64,000 bases of DNA from Miscanthus floridulus (Eukaryota; Streptophyta; Magnoliopsida; Poales; Poaceae), in contig NC_089587.1 in assembly GCF_019320115.1 (NCBI RefSeq), positions 106,875,158 through 106,939,157 on the forward strand. The letters are read 5' to 3'. A program made the position numbers and the translations under genes. The notes below the pieces were generated by a model. That model was given only the letters and a program-made list of their open reading frames with translations, made no database searches and was not told the DNA's origin. This document shows, piece by piece, positions 10,100 through 22,230 of this stretch. Numbering within the stretch: position 1 is the stretch's first letter; the number at the start of each line of letters is the position of its first letter.

Positions 10100-12150
10100 T
10101 AATGGAAAGGGAAGTACATAGGTTATTAAAGAATTTGCAAGGACGGCGCCTAATTCACCGCGGCAGAGCGGAGAGCCGGAGCGTCGGCAAAGGGGGGCGT
10201 CATTGGTGTGGGCTGCGCGGGGCGAATCTACAGCATGTTGTCGGGGTCGCCCGTCGCCCGATCGGCCGGTGACTTCGGAGTAGCTCCTGTTAGATCAATC
10301 TACGCTAAACTCGCCTAGGACGACCTTTCAGCTTTTCTGTTTCTGGTTCGTTCCTCGAACTCCGCCTGGCACCTGCAGAATCGTGGCATCCGCTCGCACC
10401 TCGTGGCCACGGATTGACGGCTGGCGCATCAGTTCGAGCCTACAAGTTTGTAGTGCAGTGAAGGTACTTAATCCGCAAATTTGTAATTGTTTAATTAATC
10501 TATCCGGTCTTCTATACTTCCGTTCACACAGACCAGGTTCCATTCCATGCCTCTATTGGCTTGTGACTCCCATGAGATCTTAGATTTATTTATTTGTTGT
10601 TTTTTTTTTTCAATTGTTTGAGATAATCGGAATTCAGAAGCAAACATGCCATTGTAGTCCCGTTCATAGAGAGAGCTTTCTTATCTTCATTCAAGCAAGA
10701 TCTAAGGTAAAAAAAATTAGTGGTTTCTAGTCATATAGGTGTGGCGGCTTGCACATTATTCATTATGTGCTTGGGTTAATATATAAAAGAGACACATTGT
10801 TGTCAATCATGTGAGTGAGACCTCAGTTTCATGTCTCAAAGTTCACATTAATAGTTTGTTTGCTAAGCCTGGATTGAGCATAACACAAGTTAGGCCAAGG
10901 TTACGATGATGTCATAGTTTGACTTTAGAATATGGATGACCGCACTCATAGAGTGAAACTATAAGAGGTAACCATCATTATAAAATTTTGTTTTCTCCGA
11001 TAATGATATTGCTAATTTCATTCCCCTATAATTTTGTATTATGCCATCATTATTAATATTTATGTATGTTATATGCATGGTGTTAGGTTACTATAAGTTT
11101 GGGTCGTCATGGGTCTTTACCGACCCCGGTGACAGTTTATCATAGATTCGTCACTACCGCACCGCGGCGTGGGTGGCGACGATGGCATGGATAGAGGAAG
11201 AAGACCGAGGAGAAGAATGGACGGGTTTGAGGGCATCAAAGCCGTTCTCCACGTCGTGGTCCAATTTAGCATTGCCATGTCAGCAGAAACGATTAGAAGA
11301 ATATAGTGTGGGAGTATCTACTCTCTTCAATGGTAAAAATGTAGATTCATATTTAATAATGATAATCGAATAGATGGCATCCGTAAAGTGATAAATAGTT
11401 AACTATCCCTGACACGAGACCCATAGAGTCGATAGCTTAGAAATTGAATTTAAAAAAATCCTATGAATTTTCTAATATTCGATCAGATTTTAGTATTTTA
11501 AATGCATATTTATTTCAGGAAAATATTTAAACTTTTTTTAAAAAATATTTTACAATTTTCATAAACTCTAATTAGTCTCTTTCAACTATCGTAAAAGCCT
11601 AATTTATCTCTCTCGCCGTTGACATGGTGCCACATTAGCCAAAGCCGTTTTAAAACAAGGAGTCTAAAAATCAGATTTTTCATTTAAGGAAGACAAATTA
11701 GTTTTCACATAAAAGTTGAGGAGGTCATATGAACTTTTCCAACATTTTTCCATTGTGGCCGTTTGCAGCCCACGAGCTTGTTTCTTTTTTTGAGCAAAAG
11801 CCCACGAGCTTGATGGAATCCATCTGGTCTTCGCACATAAAAGTTGAGGAGAGGTCTGAGTGCCGGGCCCAACAAGCCTGAGAGGGTGAGAGACAGACGG
11901 AGCCAGACACCTCTTCAACCGCCCCTCCTAGGGTCTCCGTCGCCGACTCCAATTCCACATCTCAATTTCGATTCGGTTGACGAGGTGCGCACGGTTTTGG
12001 CGGGTATATATAAAGGAAGCAGCCATCGCAATTTTTTCCTCATCGATCTAGATCTATTCAGGCATCCACAGCACTTAATACTCCTGCAGGTTCAGTTTCA
12101 GGATCACGACGAACATGGAAACGCCGTCGTTGAGCCACGTCTTCTCGTGA
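10100..12150. other. AT-rich intergenic stretch, nothing recognised
   Basis: No gene or complete mobile element is recognised. Two short direct repeats occur: cacataaaagttgaggag at 11706-11723 and 11834-11851, and cccacgagcttg near 11769 and 11802. They suggest a small local duplication. A TATA-like tatatataaa near 12005 has no supported gene behind it. Confidence 0.4.
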
Positions 12151-12239
12151 CCATCCAGCTTACTGACCAACGGGCAAGATCATTTGGCGATGGACGCCGG
12201 ACCGGGTTTATTCTGCCAAGTCCGCGTACAAGATGCTAC
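12150..12239 (+). pseudogene. Fragment of a LINE-type reverse transcriptase (zf-RVT border)
   Basis: In the frame through 12179 the translation reads IIWRWTPDRVYSAKSAYKM. This is typical of the stretch just before the zinc-binding (zf-RVT) domain of plant non-LTR reverse transcriptases. It ends exactly where the copia LTR begins (12240), so the retroelement cut this sequence. The remainder should lie beyond the far end of the copia element, outside the window. Upstream the frame degrades within about 30 bp. Confidence 0.55.
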
Positions 12240-13170
12240 TGTTGGAGATTTAGGCAATTTCAATATTAATTTAATCCAAAAAAGAATTAAGAACAGGTTT
12301 GTAGCCTCGTATATATGGATGTGTGATCTAAGTGACATGAACATATAGATGATACTAATAATCATGATTTTAATCGTTGACCGACGATATGGGATGAATT
12401 AGAACATACCCAGCGACACTAGAGCCGGTTGCGCTAGCCGACATAGCTTCTGTTGGAGTAGTCGTCCCGCTCGATGTAGTGCAGAGAGGTTGCAGTGTCG
12501 ATCTCCCGCCGCCGCCACGAACGCCGGGAAGAAGATGAAGTTGACGAACGATCGAGCAGTCGCGTGGTCGCTCCCCAAAATCCCTATGACCACCCTTCAC
12601 CCGAGCAGATGAACATGAAGACGACCCGGTTCCGGAGGCCTACTCTCCCTATTCCTGTGCTCACAGGAACAGGGACGGAGAAGCCCAGGATGCAGCGGAA
12701 GTGTGGAGACTTGTGTGCATTAGAGACAAAGCCAACTGAATATTGAAGTGTGTCTTTTTTTTATCTCGGGCCAGCAGGGAGTGGAGAGGGCGCGACGCCA
12801 GCGGGCATCAATTTTCACTTTGGGTGCAGAAACTCCTAAATTCCCGTCATTATTGCATGAACTTTCCCAATTGGGGCAGAAACTCCCGTCACTTAGTAAC
12901 TCCAGTAACTTCTACCCATAAATGGCTTGGGTGGTAAAACTTTTCATGTTCTGCACCGCGTGTGTCGCGTCGGCCATAACACGGCACGGCCACGCCTCCA
13001 CTCAACCATCCAATGTAGGCAGACACAGCTCGCTCATATAAGCCGAGTCAACATTCAGTCCATATCCCGTATGGGACTAAATAATATCGCGCACATTATT
13101 TAATACGGGCCTTAGAATTTATTTGATTTAATTAGATAATATATGGGCCTGGCCCACATTAAATCTAACA
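12240..13170 (-). repeat. 3' LTR of a minus-strand Ty1/copia element
   Basis: The 931-bp block starts with tgttggagattta and ends with taaatctaaca, inverted TG...CA termini. On the minus strand it follows a purine-rich tract (13171-13185, gaatttggtgggat), as expected for the polypurine tract just before a 3' LTR. The flanking 5 bp at the left are gctac. The matching 5' LTR is not in the window. Confidence 0.8.
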
Positions 13171-13459
13171 ATCCCACCAAATTCGAAGGCACATGTTAAA
13201 TAATCTCAAATCCGTATTTCTTTGATATACCAGAGTTTCAATGGAGACCGTTAAGTTGAACATCCGTCTAGAACAAGGGTTACACTCATTCACAGCTGAA
13301 CAATGGATTATGCCTTTAATTGGTAGTTTTGTGCAAATTGAGTTTCACCAAAGTTCTTTCATGGTACTAGGCTGCTACAAGCACCCCCTCTGTTTTGAAG
13401 CATATAAGTCACACTTCGATGCCTTTCATGAGTATCTAGAGATTACCCACATCTTATAG
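13171..13459 (-). mobile_element. Copia 3' untranslated part, left piece
   Basis: This is non-coding copia sequence between the polypurine tract and the Tat1 insertion point. Its continuation starts at 33979 after removal of Tat1 and one copy of the flanking pentamer (tatag at 13455-13459, catag at 33979-33983). Confidence 0.7.
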
Positions 13460-14662
13460 TGTTGGGTTCATAAACCCGGGTCCCTCATGGACCAGCTTCC
13501 CAGCAAAATCTCAGCCCAGCAGGCAACGTTGCGAACGACGCACGACTCCTGGGCCGGCCCAAAAAACCTCACAACATGCTAGAAGGGTGATCCTGGCTCT
13601 TTTCCGACTCCAGCCCGCCTCTCCGACTAGAAGGCCTGGCCAAGGAGGAACGGCGCTCGCTTCCGACTCTAGCCCGCCTCTCCGACCGGAAGGCCTGGCC
13701 AAGGAGGCACGACGCTCGCTTCTGACTCCGGTCCGCCTCTCCGACTGGAAGGCCTAGCTAGCCCGCCTCTGACTCCAGCCCGCCTCTCCGATCGGAAGGC
13801 CTGGCCGATGCTTACAGCTTTTCTCTGATTGGCGCAGTCGGAACCAACTGAGACCAACCGACCGGGGACGCCCGCTCGGTGAGGACCTAGGAAACGAGCA
13901 GAATAAGAAAGGCAGGGCGCTCAAGTCAACCGTAATACCAAGGACCATACCCTGTACCCCTGCAGCACAGTGCCGATAGGGCATGTCAGAAGGGTGCCCT
14001 GCCACCCTCCAAGCATGTCAGAGCCCCAGCAGTGTTGTGGGTGCCGACGTTTGCCCTACAGTGTTGTGGGCGCCCTCAACTCCCATACCAGACGAACACG
14101 GTAAACCCCCCCCCACATGCCTCTAGGCATCAACAGTATGGTAGGCGCCGACATCTGCCATACCAGAAGAAGACGACGGAACCTCCCACATGCATCTGAC
14201 ATTAACATTGTTGTGGGCGCCTACAATCATCATTGTACCCAACGGCGTGGGCAACAAGACTTAATAGCATACGTAAACTCTCCATCTCTCGCTTGTAAGG
14301 CCATCCCCTTCATCTATAAAATGGGATGCGCTCTCTCTCAATAAGGGGATCAATCTCACAAAAACACAGAGCATACGCTCGAATACTTAGTGCACGTAGT
14401 AGCTCCCGTCACTCTTGGCTCTTCGGTCCAAAGTCCGACCAGACCTCTTGCACCCCTCATCTTACTCCCTTCCGTTTGTAACCCCATAACAAACTTTGAG
14501 CACCTGGGCTCAGGAATAAAGTCACCGACCGACTCAATCGGGACGTAGGGCACGTTGCTTGAACCAGTATAAACCCTATGTCATTGAGTGCTAGGCCATA
14601 TCCGATCACAACGTACGGCAAAACTACAAATATTTATGTGTTGGTCATTTTCTACCCCGACA
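13460..14662 (+). repeat. Tat1 5' LTR
   Basis: It begins tgttgggttcataaaccc and ends ttctaccccgaca. A TATA box (ctataaaa, 14314-14321) lies about 350 bp before the end. The segment 13600-13805 holds about three copies of a roughly 65-bp GC-rich unit (cccgcctctccgac, then ggaaggcctggccaaggagg). The same array is in the 3' LTR at about 32915-33125. Confidence 0.88.
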
Positions 14663-14664
14663 GT

Positions 14665-14683
14665 TGGCGCCGTCCGTGGGGGA
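14665..14683 (+). other. Tat1 primer binding site
   Basis: tggcgccgtccgtggggga lies two bases after the LTR end. The first nine bases match the complement of a tRNA-Asp 3' end and the rest only partly. It fits the usual place and style for Tat elements. Confidence 0.6.
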
Positions 14684-15420
14684 GACGCCGTATGTTCGCT
14701 TTTGGTCATCGGATGGCCCACTTTTCTGCCACCTTCGCCACGGTGGGCTCGAGCAATATGCTCACTTTGGCTCACTGTAGTTTCCCACACTCCCACCTGT
14801 TGGGATGTGGGTTCCACCCATCTTCGAGCCGCCTAGGCCTTCCTCTTTGGAAGCCTAGACTTCGTCGCCTACCGGCTCGGCATACTACACCTCAACGAGG
14901 AGACACTCATTCCGGTGCCCATCGGAGGAGGCGCATCCTCCATCGGCTCTGGGACACCCGACGACTTCAACGGCGAGGCGCCTGCGCTTCGTTCCGAGTA
15001 TACGCTCTTCTCAAACCCCACTGTGAGTAATGTACATACTATTCTTACTCGCTTTTTACTATTTTCTGCCGATTCTCCGGAGGGACCCTGTTGTCCCTAT
15101 CACGACTGCCATGTGACCAGTTTCCCTACGGCCTCGCGTCCCCCACAAGCATGTACACTCGAGGGTTCCGAAGGATGCTGACGCCGCCCCCTCTCACATC
15201 CGAATTCATGGGGATGGCGTGCTATGCTCCCACCTCTTTTCACGACCTCATAGATGATGATGTTGAGAGCGACGACTCCAGCATCGGTGACGTCGTGGCA
15301 CCTAGCCACCCTTTGTCCCGCGAGTGCGTTATGGCAGACGCTCCAGGACAGCCGCCGGTGGTGGCGGAGTCTCTACAGACCCACACCCCTCCGGACCCTC
15401 GTGTGGATGCCCTCGCGTGT
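14684..15420 (+). mobile_element. Tat1 leader and start of gag region, before the nested insertion
   Basis: This is degraded sequence between the primer site and the Tekay1 insertion. Open pieces exist (14578-15030, 15091-15459) but no conserved gag motif is seen here. The recognisable gag domain lies after the nested element, from about 24730. The last five bases (15416-15420, cgtgt) are the left copy of the Tekay1 target duplication. Confidence 0.6.
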
Positions 15421-18400
15421 TGTAACACCCAAAAATTTCAACTACAAATTAGCAATTAATTTTGAGCATTTATCTATTTTTCTATGTATTTTTAACTTAG
15501 GCCAAATAATAAATTTTGATTAAATAAAATTAACGATAAGATTTAGAAACATGTTTGTTGCATTCATGCTGAAGCATATTATTTTTGGTTGAGTATAGGG
15601 CTAGATGATTTGAAGTTAAATTCAAATTTCATTTGAATTTGGCTTGGGATTTGAATACTAGAATTGGAAAAGAATTTGATTTTGAAAAATTCTTCCTTTC
15701 TTCCTTTTCAGCCCAGCCCAGGAACCGGCCGGCCCTTTCTCTCCCTTCCCTTCTTGGCCTGGCCTGCTCGGCGGCCCAGCCACGCCTCCCCTCCCTTCTC
15801 TTTTTCCCACGCACAGCCCGCTCGGCACCCTGGCCCAATCGGCGGCCCGCTCCACGCCTTCCTCCGCACAACACCGCACGCGCGCATGGCCCAGCTCAGC
15901 GCCTCGGCCTACTCGACCTGCTCTGCTTCGGCCATCGCCCGCACATGCTCCCTTCTCCCTTCTCTCTCTCGCCGCGTCGCTAGCCCCGCATGTCAGCCAC
16001 CCTGTGCCCCTTTCCTTTCTTCTCCTCGGCACTCCTTTCCTTCTTCGCCTCCTACCGATGGCGCTGCCAGGCTTAGCAGGTCACCGCCGTCCCACATGCA
16101 AGGCAGGTGGCCAATCCCGCCCAAGCGCCCCGCTCCCCTTCCATCCACCGTACCTCGCTCGGCCTTTAAAACCCAAGCCGCACCCCTTTCTTCTCCCCTT
16201 TCCCGTCTGCTCGAGCTCACTCTCACCGTTGCCGACAAATCCCCTGTTCCCGAGCACTATCCTCGATGCCGACGTGACCCGAAGCTTCGCCGTGTTCCCC
16301 GCAGCCGTAGGTTTCACCAATTTCACTGTTTTGGTCACCATTGCTCGGATTTCCCCTAACCGCGTCGTGGTTCTCTCTCCAGCCACCGTCGCCATCGATG
16401 ACCCGCCCTTGGAGCCCTTCCTAGACGCCGCACATCCTTCTTCTTGACTCACGGTGAGCTCCTCGTCCTTCCTCTGCCCTTCGTTTGTCGTATTGTGCAC
16501 TGGAACACCATACCGGCGACCTCCAGACACCGCCGGCCATGGCGCCGCCATAGAACCGGTGCTCCGGCACATTCCCCGCCTCAACTTGCATCCCAGTGTG
16601 CTCACGAGGTCCTGTAGATCACGTACGTGCTTTTGGTTTGGGTTGGGATGGCCGGAGTCACCATCCCGGTGTTCGCCGTCATGTCTGCCTCACCGGTGGC
16701 AATGGTAGGCTCACCAGCGGTACTGTGCGGCCGATGGATGTACTCCCGAGCACCCTGCGTCGTTGGATCTTGCACGGTCGGCCACGATTGAACCATACCA
16801 GTTCGTGGTGTAATCGGTCCACCGTAGACCCATAGACCTGGCCACGGTGCCACGTTAGCAAGTCCACCGCACACGTGTGGTGCACAGCACCAGTCCGCGC
16901 ATGCACGTGTCAGCCCAGTCAGCAACGCGGTCAACCCGCAGTCCATAACAGTTCAAATTAATTATTATTTAGTCCTGTTTTTATTCGTTTATGTCCCTGT
17001 ATTTTCTAGAAATAGTACACACAGTCCAATAGCCATGTAAATTCATATGTTTAATTGTTTTAATTCTAAAATAAGTTTAGTTTATTTACAGAAATGCCAT
17101 TACACCTTATTTCATGCATAACTTTAGCGTTTTAAGTCCTATTTGAGTGATTCTTTCACTCACGTGTTCATAGCAGTACGTAGAATAGTTTTATAAGCTT
17201 TTCAAGTTATGTTTCTACTGTTTGGTGTACTGTTCTAATAGAAGTCTATCTTATATGCATGTAATGATTGGATTGATGCTTGATTGGTGATTTGGAACAC
17301 GATTAGAGGGTGAGCCATTTGAGGTGACTGAGGACCCACAACAGGATCAGCAGTACTCCTAGGACAACTTTGAAGAAGGTAAGTGTACCAAAGGCCCCTT
17401 GTACCTATGAATTATTACACTTCATATTCACGCATGTGTCTAATTTGATATACCTTTAAGGACTTTACCTAGATGATTACTTGTACCACATATCCTTGTT
17501 ACCTAGGGTTTGGATATGCATTTTGGATAGATGCTGTAGCGCTGAACATAGAATAATAGTTAAACGTGACTAAAGACATTATGCAATATGATAACATGAA
17601 GCTTTTTAGCAACAGATAGGGGGGCTAGAGTATGGGGTTGAGTACTCTAGTGCCTCTCCATAAGGACTTAATCCTGAAGCGGCCACCCAGGAGGTTTTGT
17701 ACAACCCCGAGTGTCATATGGCTCTGACTTTAACCTATTCACTAGATTGTACTAGCTCATCTATAGCTTTCCGTAAGGGCAAGAGGGGGCACTAGTTGGT
17801 ATGTTTCCTTACCTGCTAGGATGTGTGTACCGTGCCGCGTGCCCACGCGTGCCACTCCTAGAGGAGGGCCACATACGGCTAGATGGCTGAAACCTTAGCA
17901 GCGACTGGTTAGTGTGACTAGCTAAGGGTTACGTAGTGAAACCCTACCATACTTCCTAGGTAGAGGTGTACTAGGCTTTGCAAACCCTAGCATTGGGAAT
18001 CACGGCTCGGTGGGTAAAGTTGTATAATTTCTATAGAAATATTTGACCTGTTATAATAGTCATGCTCACGGATACGAGCAGTCTAGATCCTTCATGATTA
18101 GTGGTTACTGTGGATGGATGGGAATTAATATAAACTTGATGATACTTTAATATCACTTGGGAATTGGGATTGTTCACTATAGTAGTAATTCAGGATGCTA
18201 AAACTTGATCAACTTAAATTGCGAACCGCAGTCAAACAGTGTCTAGCCTTTTGAGCCTCATAGATCCCTTTGATATACTTGCTAAGCATGGTGAGCTTAC
18301 ACTTGCTTTACATCTAATGAAAATCCTGGATGGGTAATAGATAATGGATATGAAGAGTTTCTAAAGGATGTCTAGGACTACTAGGATGACGTTCACCAGT

Positions 18401-18612
18401 TGGAGTCCCTATGGTAGATTGGGCTAGTTATTCCGCTGTGTATGTAATAATATTCCCATTGAGCAAACTTTGTATTAACATTTTGATGAGATATGCGATG
18501 TAATAAGTACTTTACTTTGATCTATTACAATTTGTGATATATGTGTGTGTTTGGACATCCTAGGCGCACATATATGAGTACTTGGTTTTGCTATGCAAAA
18601 TTGGGTGCGACA
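15421..18612 (+). repeat. Tekay1 5' LTR (3192 bp)
   Basis: It runs from tgtaacaccc to ttgggtgcgaca. It has three zones: AT-rich (to about 15690), GC-rich and CpG-rich (about 15700-16940), then AT-rich again. The open frames in the GC-rich zone on both strands have no recognisable domain and I treat them as compositional. The same three-zone layout recurs in the LTRs at 49520-53479 and 59108-62717. Confidence 0.88.
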
Positions 18613-18615
18613 AAT

Positions 18616-18627
18616 TGGTATCAGAGC
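18616..18627 (+). other. Tekay1 primer binding site (tRNA-iMet type)
   Basis: tggtatcagagc lies three bases after the LTR end. It is the standard plant initiator-Met complement used by Ty3 chromoviruses and many copia elements. Confidence 0.9.
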
Positions 18628-18788
18628 TATAACCGATTGTAGGACAATCAACCTAGTTAGAAATGGACATTTTAGGATCACATTATCTTTATTTTACTAC
18701 CTTTAATTTGCTATAAAATTAATACTCAACCTTTTCATTCTTATAGATAGCCCGCACCAAGCTAACACCCCGCAAGAGGACCATTGTG

Positions 18789-19823
18789 ATGCCCACCAGG
18801 AGGACCAGATTCACATTTGGCAAGCGCATTTCAGCACATTTGGTGGAAGCACTGAGGAGCATGGAGGAGGAACCACCCACGGAGGTGCCCATGGGGGAAC
18901 CTCTAGAGGACATTCTAGAAGACCCCATGGATGAAGAAACAGAAGAGGGGCCCATGTTTGAGGAGCCAATTGAGATAGAGGAGTCCGAGGAAGAACCCAT
19001 GGAAGAGAATGGACAAGGTGGCTAGGAGGGAGCTGGTGACCCTGATGATGGAGATGACTCTGATGATTCTGATTCTGATGGTGGTGATGATGGAGAGGGT
19101 GGTGATGGTGGAGATGGTAATGGTGGTGATGGTGGTGACGGTGATGGTGATGGAGGAGACGATGGAAATGGGGGTGATGATGATCATGATGCACTGCTGG
19201 CTCAAAGGTGGACCATGGAGATCCACTATGATTTGGAGGGTGATGCCTACTACCACCCCAAGCTTCGCACACTTGTACATCGCTACCTCACCGGATGCAC
19301 TGTTTAGTACAGGACAGAGCATTGGACCCACACTGACTATACCGGCTTCTGGGAGACAGAAGTGTACATCCGTGAAGGGACTCGGGTGCGCTACATCCAC
19401 CGCACCATCACTACACGGGTCACACGTGCAGCCGCCATCTGGGACACAGCTCGATAGGCGTTGGTGGTCAACCGTGACCGCTACTTCGATGACATCGCCT
19501 AGGAGGAGGACCGTTATCTTCCTCGCCGTCGGAGCGGCCAGTCTACATGCAACATCGCTGCACCACTTGGAGAGGTGAACCTGAGGCTGAGGCCTACCCT
19601 GTTGTGCTTGGCTCCGACCAACAGTGATCTAGACCAGGCCTTGGATGAGTTAGATGTCATGGGGAAGGCGTACCTGCAGCTTGCCTGTGAGAATGCTACA
19701 CTGAAGCAACATCAAGGAGGTCTAGATGTGGAAGCACTAGGTGTTCCTGCTCAGTTGCCCCCGAGGAACAGAGGAGAATTTGGAGACCCCAACACCAGCA
19801 CCAACATCGACCCATACCCATAG
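18789..19823 (+). pseudogene. Extra frame of Tekay1 between primer site and gag (acidic, coiled-coil tail)
   Basis: One frame of 345 codons runs from ATG 18789 to the stop at 19821. Four TAG codons interrupt it (19023, 19305, 19455, 19500) with no frame change. The order is a basic start (MPTRRTRFTFGKR), a Glu-rich acidic part, a long Asp/Gly repeat (about 19035-19190), a middle region with aromatic motifs (WTMEIHYDLEGDAYYHP, then WTHTDYTGFWE), and a Leu/Glu-rich end (LDQALDELDVMGKAYLQLA) that could form a coiled coil. Function is unknown. The minus-strand His-rich frames opposite the Asp/Gly stretch are shadows. A similarly placed frame exists in internal A (58290-59090). Confidence 0.6.
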
Positions 19824-20579
19824 GAGGAAGTCTTAAAAATATGTAATAAACACACGTAGATACGCGAGAGAGTGTTTAGTTTCTTTTCTTTTAATGGTTG
19901 AACAATTGATACTTGCATGGTTGGATGATTGTCATAACGAACAATGTTTGATTTGGATCTTTGATATGATTGTGATGACTTGTGGTCATGTCCACGGTCT
20001 TTTAGTTAAGGTTAAGGTTTAAGGATAATATGAATAAATAGTTGGGTTTCTTTTTATTATGCTGTCCATTCTATATCATTCTGAGCAGTCCGCCTTTATC
20101 AGTTCATATCTCATGTTTTAGATGTCCAATGGTCATGAAAAATTTATGGAGATAAGTAAACTTCTACATCTTTCATTTGGCTCTAGAATCACCTCAATAT
20201 CTATTATAAATTGTGAGACGCAGCTGTTGTAAGTTGAGGTTTCTGTGCTGTCAGAATTCTAGAACAGTACTGCTTGTCGTCTATTTTTGACTAAGTAAAC
20301 ATCAGAATCTGAAAAAGTGTTCTAAATGAAAGTTATAGATGATTTCATAAGCTTTCCAGAAAGGTAAAACATGCAATCAGATGATAAACAGAGATTGATA
20401 TATGCTCATTTTACTGCACTGTTGTTTGTCCAACTCGCCGGAAAAGTTCAGAACAATTATCTTTTTGTGTACCCTACATATGTCTCTTGTCTTGATCTCG
20501 TGACACCTACTCTTATTAGACCATTATCTTTTAAAGGTTATATGCTTGGACATATGAGACTTACATAATGCATCTACAG

Positions 20580-21632
20580 ATGGTGAACACCAAGAGGAAC
20601 AACTAGGGAGGCAAGGACCTGCCACCACCACCGCCAGTCACTATGGAGCAGTTGATGACGATGCAGACACAGTTTCTTCAACAAATGGCTCAAAACATGC
20701 AGAACATGGGGCATGGGAATGGGAATGCACCCCCTCAAGTTAGAGATAAGAGGGGAGAGTTTATGAAAGGACACCCACCTATCTTTAAGCACTCCACTGA
20801 CCCACTCCAGGCTGACGACTGGCTATGTGCTATTGAGAGGCAACTGGAGATTGCCCAGTGTGATGACAAAGAGAAGGTTCTATATGCTTCTAGACAGCTG
20901 CAAGGGGCTACACTGGATTGGTGGTACTCATTCCTCTTCGATCATACTGAAGCCAATCCCATCACTTGGCCCAAGTTTTAAAGTGTCTTTCGCTCTCACC
21001 ACGTGCCTGCAGGATTGATGAAGCTAAAGAAGGAGTTCTTGGCTCTCAAGCAGGGGAGCATGACTGTTGCTGAATATTGTGACAAGTTCATACAATTGTC
21101 ATGGTATGCCCCTACTGAGGTGGAAGAGGATGAGAAGAGGTAGGACTTATTCATGGAAGGTTTGAATGATGGTCTCTAGTACGAGTTGCTGTCTCATACT
21201 TTTGCTAGTTTTCAGCAGCTGGTGGATAAGGCCTTGGTGATCGAGAACAAGCACCGCCAGATGGAGGACAAGAAGAGGAAGTTTCAAGGACAGCAATCCG
21301 GGAGCAACTCTCGCTTCTGTGCTAATCCTCAATAGACTCAACTACAACAGCGCTATCAAGGTCAATCCGGTCTAGTCAATCGCAACCAGCAACCGCAGTG
21401 TGCACAGCAGCAGCAGCAGCAATAGTATAAGGCACTAGCTAAGTGCCAATAGCAATCCAACAATGTTCCTATAAGGAATAATGCCCCCAATGCTCCATAG
21501 AAGAATGGCTCACCAAAGGCGCCAAATGCAGTTAATGATAATAGATGCTTCAATTGTGGAGAGCCAGGACATTACTCCAATAGATGCCCCAAGAGGGCAG
21601 CTAACATACAACAGAATTATGTCTGGGGAAAG
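20580..21632 (+). pseudogene. Tekay1 gag with zinc knuckle
   Basis: The frame from ATG 20580 contains the retroviral-type gag core (PPIFKHSTDPLQADDWL, ATLDWWYSF, then MTVAEYCDKFIQLSWYAP). A Gln-rich linker and one CCHC knuckle follow (CFNCGEPGHYSNRC, about 21550-21590). It packages element RNA in related elements. The frame is interrupted by TAG at 20604 and at several Gln-type positions further on (for example within 21141-21510), and by one TAA at 20979. No frameshift was found in this part. Confidence 0.8.
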
Positions 21633-22230
21633 GTGAATCATGTAACTGCTGAAACAGCTCAGGAGGCACCGGATGTGGTGATCGGTACGTTTCCGGTCAA
21701 CTCAAACTCAGCTATAGTACTTTTTGATTTTGGTGCTTCGCATTCCTTCATAGCATATACATTCATAAAGAAGCATGGTATTCTAGTATGTGTTATGAAG
21801 AAACCCATGTTAGTAAACTCACCTGGAGGGGAAATGAAAGCCAATTGGATATGCTTAGCTGCTAGTCTCAGCATAAGGGGGTAGAATTTCAAGCTAACCT
21901 TATAGTCATAGACTCATCTGGCATTGATGTCATCTTGGGTATGGATTGGTTAAGATCCCAAAAGGCAGCTATCAATTGTAGAAATAGTTCTATGAATCTT
22001 ACCACTCCATCCGGAGAGAAAGTTGAGTATGTGGCAACACAGTCAGCTGCAGAAATCTGTCAGGTTAATCAATTGAAGGGCACAACCATAGAGGATATAA
22101 GGATAGTAAATGAGTATCTAGATGTCTTCCCTGAGGAGTTACCAGGTATGCCACCTAAACAAGACATTGAGTTTATAATTGAACTTTTACCTGAAACTGC
22201 ATCCATAGCTAAGAGACCTATAGAATGGGA
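21633..22230 (+). pseudogene. Tekay1 protease region
   Basis: An aspartic protease motif reads IVLFDFGASHSFI, where family members have D-S-G. The Ser of the catalytic triplet is Phe here, so the enzyme would be dead. Later parts (VILGMDWL, then the linker VFPEELPGMPP) are in another frame from about 21880, showing a frameshift. A second one-base frame change falls near 22215-22225, just before the RT. Confidence 0.75.

Noticed and set aside
18811..19400. His- and Ile/Ser-rich minus-strand frames
   Set aside because: They are antisense readings of the Asp/Gly repeat of the Tekay1 extra frame and have only repeat-derived composition.
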